DNA of 8,035 bases. Origin: Bacillota bacterium. GTDB taxonomy: Bacteria > Bacillota > Limnochordia > Darwinibacteriales > Darwinibacteriaceae. The notes under the pieces are model-generated. The model saw only the letters and a program-made list of their open reading frames with translations. It did no database searches and was not told the origin of the DNA. The position numbers and the translations under genes were made by a program. Location of the stretch: contig JAAZLY010000184.1 in the NCBI GenBank assembly GCA_012799115.1, positions 1 through 8,035 on the forward strand, written 5' to 3'. Within the stretch, counting starts at the first letter, position 1. The number at the start of each line of letters is the position of its first letter. Below, in pieces: positions 5,825 through 8,035 of the stretch.

Positions 5825-6378
5825 GTATCTGTCGCTCCCTTCTCATATAGGGGTGCATGGGGTTTTCGAACTCCTTGAGAATAACTAAAAGAAAAATGGT
5901 CAATATAACGTGCTAAGCCTACAGACTCGAAGACATCCCCGAAAATCTCTCCGTAAAGCGTACAGTTGGACACGATTCCAACCATCTTACCTCGCTCACT
6001 TAGTGCCTGCAGGACCTTCTCAGCATGGGAGTTCACGAATACCTGATTCTTATACTCCGAAAACCAGATGCGCATGGCATCGAGGCACTGAGTTGGCTTC
6101 AGCTCCAAACCAAACGGTGCTAGAGCGCGATTGAGATAGAGGGAAACATCTAACTCTCTTCCTTGCTCTCTCAGGGGGAAATCACCAAGCCAAGGGTTCA
6201 AAAACTCCTCTTCTAGATACTGCTGGGCAATTGCCAGACCATATACATCACTTAGATGTCTAGCTAGCCTCATTACTCCTACCCTATCCTTTTCTGTGTC
6301 ACTTGAACCCTGATGAAAATCTAAGAGGGTGTTTCCCATATCAAACAGGTAGCCTCGGAAGTCAGGGATGGAGTTCAT
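5809..6378 (-). CDS. HAD-superfamily hydrolase-like protein lacking the C-terminal motif IV region
   Basis: Of 189 residues, the start resembles HAD motif I, LFDMGNTLLDF (11-21), with nucleophile Asp13 but Gly at the position of the second, acid/base Asp. A helical cap follows (about 25-110), then motif II VSN (136-138) and motif III Lys172 in GVRKP. HAD enzymes then need another 40-50 residues carrying the acidic motif IV (GDs...D), which binds Mg2+. Here the frame ends nine residues after the EKG segment, with the next gene's start already inside. No other frame can supply motif IV because those bases encode the phosphatase N-terminus. It is therefore either an inactive or altered protein, or a gene truncated by a deletion. 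The start ATG overlaps the methyltransferase stop by 4 nt (ATGA). Confidence 0.75.
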   Translation of the reverse strand: MNSIPDFRGYLFDMGNTLLDFHQGSSDTEKDRVGVMRLARHLSDVYGLAIAQQYLEEEFLNPWLGDFPLREQGRELDVSLYLNRALAPFGLELKPTQCLDAMRIWFSEYKNQVFVNSHAEKVLQALSERGKMVGIVSNCTLYGEIFGDVFESVGLARYIDHFSFSYSQGVRKPHAPLYEKGATDTWRSS

Positions 6379-6947
6379 TTGTCTCTTGGCCTCTTCTTTG
6401 CATACTGCATGCTCCTCTTCTCTGCCATAAAGACATAGTAGCCATCGATCTCGGCGACTTGTACACCACCGAAAATGGCAACGAGTTTGTTCTTATACCA
6501 TTTGTGTCGCTTGGTGACCATGTACATCTTTCCGCCCATAGCCAAACGATTGAAGCCCTTTTCAATAAAGGCTTTGGGCACAGAAAAATCCACATGATAT
6601 GGTGGATTCGATAAGATCAGATCAAAGCCAGTCTCAAAGAAATCCTTGAATCCATCACTCTGGTAAACCTTAACTCGAGAGACTCCATTGAGGAGGGAGT
6701 TCTCTCGCGCTAACTGAACCGCACGGGGGTCGTTATCGATCATTACTACATTCTCTTCTCCAACCATCTTCGCAGCCACGATGCCAACGATGCCATAGCC
6801 GCAGCCCAGATCAAGTACTCGTTGACCTTCCACAAATACCACCTGGGAGAGCATGGCCTCAGTACCAGCATCTAATCCTTGGGGAGAGAAAAGCTTGGGA
6901 TGGGACTTGAAGACTAGATTATTGTCTTTAACTTTTATGCGTAACAT
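6375..6947 (-). CDS. RsmC-like class I SAM-dependent methyltransferase
   Basis: A 190-residue protein of the small MTS domain type. It has SAM-binding motif I LDLGCGYG (45-52), acidic IDND (70-73) at the end of strand 2, and SNPPYH (113-118), the NPPY signature of methyltransferases acting on exocyclic or ring amino groups of bases or on glutamine. The closest functional model is RsmC, which makes m2G in 16S rRNA; the exact target is inferred. Start ATG 6947 has a purine-rich AGGGGGAG just upstream. The frame stays open to 7076, but that extension would run back through the divergent MATE promoter and SD. It is the first gene of the operon, overlapping the HAD gene by 4 nt. No convincing promoter was identified upstream. 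Confidence 0.87.
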   Translation of the reverse strand: MLRIKVKDNNLVFKSHPKLFSPQGLDAGTEAMLSQVVFVEGQRVLDLGCGYGIVGIVAAKMVGEENVVMIDNDPRAVQLARENSLLNGVSRVKVYQSDGFKDFFETGFDLILSNPPYHVDFSVPKAFIEKGFNRLAMGGKMYMVTKRHKWYKNKLVAIFGGVQVAEIDGYYVFMAEKRSMQYAKKRPRDK

Positions 6948-6975
6948 GTCTCCCCCTCTTCTTTTGGGCTTGGTA

Positions 6976-7004
6976 TTGACATTAGTCGAAAACGGGATTA
7001 GGAT
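6976..7004 (+). promoter_or_regulatory. Candidate promoter for the MATE gene
   Basis: TTGACA (6976-6981), a perfect -35, is followed after exactly 17 nt by TAGGAT (6999-7004), a four-of-six -10. The predicted start is near 7011, giving a leader of about 58 nt before ATG 7069. The weak -10 may mean help from an activator. Confidence 0.55.
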
Positions 7005-7023
7005 TAGATCAGTATTTCGAACA

Positions 7024-7050
7024 AGGAGCCTTGGCGGGCTTCTGTTTTTT
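7024..7050 (+). terminator. Terminator-like hairpin in the MATE leader
   Basis: AGGAGCC (7024-7030) pairs with GGCTTCT (7037-7043) around TTGGCG. This gives seven base pairs with one G-U, then G and six T. It lies after the predicted transcription start and six bases before the MATE SD, so it would stop transcripts before the gene unless bypassed. No T tract exists in the opposite direction, so it does not serve the minus-strand operon. Confidence 0.6.
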
Positions 7051-7068
7051 ATCGTAAGGAGGTTGTCT

Positions 7069-8035
7069 ATGGCCAAGATGCAAGGTCTGTTTGCAGCTCA
7101 TGACATGACTGAAGGTACACCATGGAAAGGAATCGTACAGTTCACAATCCCCCTATTACTCGGCAACATCGCTCAGCAATTTTATAACACAGCGGACTCC
7201 ATCATTGTCGGACGCTACATCGGCGACAATGCCTTGGCAGCGGTAGGTAGTGCCGGCCCGATTTTGAACCTTCTTCTCGTACTTTTCGTGGGAATCGCTG
7301 TTGGAGCAGGGATTATGGTCTCGCAGTACTTCGGTGCAAAGGACCGGGAACAGCTGTCAAAAACCATCGGCACATGCATTGTCCTGACCGCCTTCACTTC
7401 CATCATTATCATGGTCGTAGGTCCATTGGTGAGCCGTCCACTTCTAGAGATGCTAAACACTCCTGCTTCTATCATCGACTGGTGCACGAACTATTTAAAC
7501 ATTTTCTTCTGGGGAAGTGCTGGTTTTTCCTATTACAACATCCTAGCAGGGATCTTGCGCGGTCTAGGAGACTCTGTTTCTGCCCTTATCTACTTACTCA
7601 TCGCGACCGCACTCAATGTCATCCTCGACATCTTGTTCGTGGCCGTATTTGATATGGGTGTTCCCGGGGTAGCCTTAGCCACAGTAATTGCACAAGCCAT
7701 TTCTGCCGTCTTTTGTCTGCTGAGACTCTTGAAAATGAGAGAAGTCTTCGATCTGAATTGGTCGATGCTGAAGATCAACCGTGAGCTTTCCCTCAAGATC
7801 ATTAAGCTCGGTCTGCCCTCAGGCTTCACGCAGGCAATCTTTTCTATGGCAATGATTGTAGTTCAGTCTCTAACCAATAGCTTCGGCGAGTTAGTGATTG
7901 CCGCAAATGTGATCATTATGCGAGTTGACGGATTTGCCATGATGCCCAACTTCTCATTCGGGAACGCCATGACCACCTTCACAGGGCAGAATGTAGGCGC
8001 AAACCGCATAGATCGTGTCCAAGAGGGTACTAGGG
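7069..8035 (+). CDS. MATE-family multidrug efflux transporter, 5' part (cut by window edge)
   Basis: The frame is open from ATG 7069 to the window end, 322 residues of an expected about 450. It starts with a short polar head and then WKGIVQFTIPLLLGNIAQQFYNTADSIIVG-type sequence, characteristic of MATE transporters. The first half carries repeated hydrophobic segments, roughly residues 25-45, 60-80, 95-120, 140-160, 165-185 and 190-215. The second half begins near residue 240 with IKLGLPSG, the internal repeat of the LP-G helix. MATE proteins export drugs or metabolites across the inner membrane in exchange for H+ or Na+; the substrate is not readable here. SD AAGGAGG (7056-7062) is six bases from ATG. 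It is transcribed divergently from the methyltransferase operon, with a terminator-like hairpin in its short leader. Confidence 0.93.
   Translation, partial: MAKMQGLFAAHDMTEGTPWKGIVQFTIPLLLGNIAQQFYNTADSIIVGRYIGDNALAAVGSAGPILNLLLVLFVGIAVGAGIMVSQYFGAKDREQLSKTIGTCIVLTAFTSIIIMVVGPLVSRPLLEMLNTPASIIDWCTNYLNIFFWGSAGFSYYNILAGILRGLGDSVSALIYLLIATALNVILDILFVAVFDMGVPGVALATVIAQAISAVFCLLRLLKMREVFDLNWSMLKINRELSLKIIKLGLPSGFTQAIFSMAMIVVQSLTNSFGELVIAANVIIMRVDGFAMMPNFSFGNAMTTFTGQNVGANRIDRVQEGTR

Noticed and set aside
6948..7068. Minus-strand promoter for the methyltransferase operon
   Set aside because: Several TAAT-like boxes occur, but none pairs with a convincing -35 at 16-18 nt, so none is annotated.
6948..7076. 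N-terminal extension of the methyltransferase to ATG 7076
   Set aside because: The extra 43 residues would overlap the MATE start, SD and promoter and have no family counterpart; ATG 6947 has its own purine-rich SD.

Overview
The window reads as mid-GC Firmicutes chromosome, probably a Clostridia/Peptococcales-type organism. The indications are strong AGGAGG-type Shine-Dalgarno (SD) sites, frequent TTG starts, a HelD-family helicase, an ABC-F protein and intrinsic-terminator attenuation. Assignment below phylum is inference. No rRNA, tRNA, CRISPR array, insertion sequence or phage gene was seen.

Layout. The minus strand carries two tandem transcription units. The upstream one (6947 down to 2196) is a tight five-gene operon: RsmC-like methyltransferase, shortened HAD hydrolase, histidine phosphatase, SagB-type nitroreductase-fold oxidoreductase, HelD-like helicase. 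Gene junctions are overlaps of 4 and 16 nt or gaps of 13 nt. The downstream unit starts at a good sigma-A-type promoter overlapping the helD stop codon. It has a leader of about 330 nt, then an ABC-F ATPase (269-1837), and 18 nt further on the N-terminus of a polyprenyl diphosphate synthase that runs off the left edge. On the plus strand, a MATE-family efflux gene starts at 7069 and runs off the right edge. It shares a 121-bp divergent intergenic region with the methyltransferase.

Main result. The gene-free stretch 1838-2195 looks like a complete ribosome-sensing transcription attenuator for the ABC-F gene. In transcript order it contains an extended -10 promoter, a 3-codon upstream ORF (uORF; Met-Phe-Ser-stop) behind a near-perfect SD, a 9-bp helix starting one base after that stop codon, a second 18-codon uORF inside the helix, and further hairpins. 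It ends with an intrinsic terminator whose 5' arm can instead join a 14-bp antiterminator, and an ABC-F SD in its own small hairpin. The arrangement fits drug-induced ribosome stalling relieving termination, as known for other ABC-F and erm-type resistance genes. The drug and the stalling are not shown by sequence.

A second terminator-like hairpin with a T6 tract lies between the predicted MATE promoter and the MATE SD, so both drug-defence genes may be controlled by premature termination. With HelD (RNA polymerase) and ABC-F (ribosome) side by side, the locus may protect gene expression against small molecules; this is an inference from neighbourhood. Also notable are a HAD gene lacking its motif IV region where the phosphatase gene begins, and degenerate motifs in the second ABC-F nucleotide site.
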